Below, piece by piece: positions 63,951 through 64,000 of a stretch of DNA of 64,000 nucleotides. The stretch is from Pseudalkalibacillus hwajinpoensis (GTDB taxonomy: Bacteria > Bacillota > Bacilli > Bacillales > Guptibacillaceae). The DNA is taken from assembly GCF_015234585.1 (NCBI RefSeq), contig NZ_JADFCM010000001.1, forward strand, positions 744,001 through 808,000, written 5' to 3'. The notes below the pieces were generated by a model, which was not told the DNA's origin, made no database searches, and saw nothing but the letters and a program-made list of their open reading frames with translations. The first letter of the stretch is position 1; each line of letters begins with the position of its first letter. The position numbers and the translations under genes were made by a program.

Positions 63951-64000
63951 TTAAGAGGAAGGATATTTTGTTTGGCCAATTGCTGAAATGACAGAGCCAA

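Overview
The window is a chromosomal segment of a low-to-moderate GC Gram-positive bacterium of the family Bacillaceae. The gene order is the classical Bacillus one: csbA-uvrB-uvrA, yvlB/yvlD, hprK-lgt-yvoD-ppaX-yvoF, hisZGDBHAFI, trxB-yvcI-rapZ-yvcK-whiA-crh, clpP, rpoN(sigL), cggR-gapA-pgk-tpiA-gpmI-eno, secG-est-rnr-smpB-ssrA. Proteins are clearly related to but distinct from B. subtilis, and the tmRNA tag (GKENNNFALAA) differs from the B. subtilis tag. I would place it in an environmental (perhaps marine or alkaliphilic) Bacillaceae genus, but species cannot be fixed from the sequence alone.

Layout. 1-9.1 kb: a partial ORF, an acyl-CoA thioesterase, csbA, a TauE exporter, the SOS-controlled uvrBA pair and a small membrane/stress cluster. 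9.2-14.3 kb: the glycerol regulon glpP, glpF-glpK, glpD, with two GlpP-type leader terminators and a cre-like site. 14.5-20.5 kb: the hprK operon, a methionine aminopeptidase and a cation/proton exchanger. 20.7-27.2 kb: a complete, tightly overlapping histidine operon. 27.2-36.3 kb: TPR protein, thioredoxin reductase, RapZ/YvcK/WhiA, Crh, CtsR-controlled clpP and tRNA-Arg(CCG). 36.4-45.7 kb: sigma-54 and the glycolytic operon behind its repressor CggR. 46-50.7 kb: secG, est, rnr, smpB and ssrA. HprK and Crh (carbon catabolite control), RapZ/YvcK, CggR and the glycerol genes make this a region dense in central-carbon regulation.

The accessory part is a genomic island of about 9.7 kb inserted in the 3' end of ssrA. 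A 103-bp perfect direct repeat (50622-50724 and 60355-60457) marks its ends; the left copy completes the functional tmRNA gene, the right copy is an orphan ssrA tail followed by what looks like the original ssrA terminator. Between them lie a tyrosine integrase, an unassigned helicase-like ATPase, a structured intergenic unit with a possible tiny ORF, a type I restriction gene hsdR, an hsdM fused to half an hsdS, a decayed serine recombinase and a convergent gene coding for a phospholipase-D-fold protein with an N-terminal helical domain. The content points to a mobile defence island; no conjugation or phage structural genes are present.

60.5-64 kb returns to chromosomal content: a PadR/DUF4188 pair, a carboxymuconolactone-decarboxylase-like protein, and a LysR regulator divergent from a DJ-1/PfpI protein. 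The best candidates for new biology are the helicase-like protein, the PLD protein, the small structured unit upstream of hsdR and the exchange of the ssrA terminator by the island.
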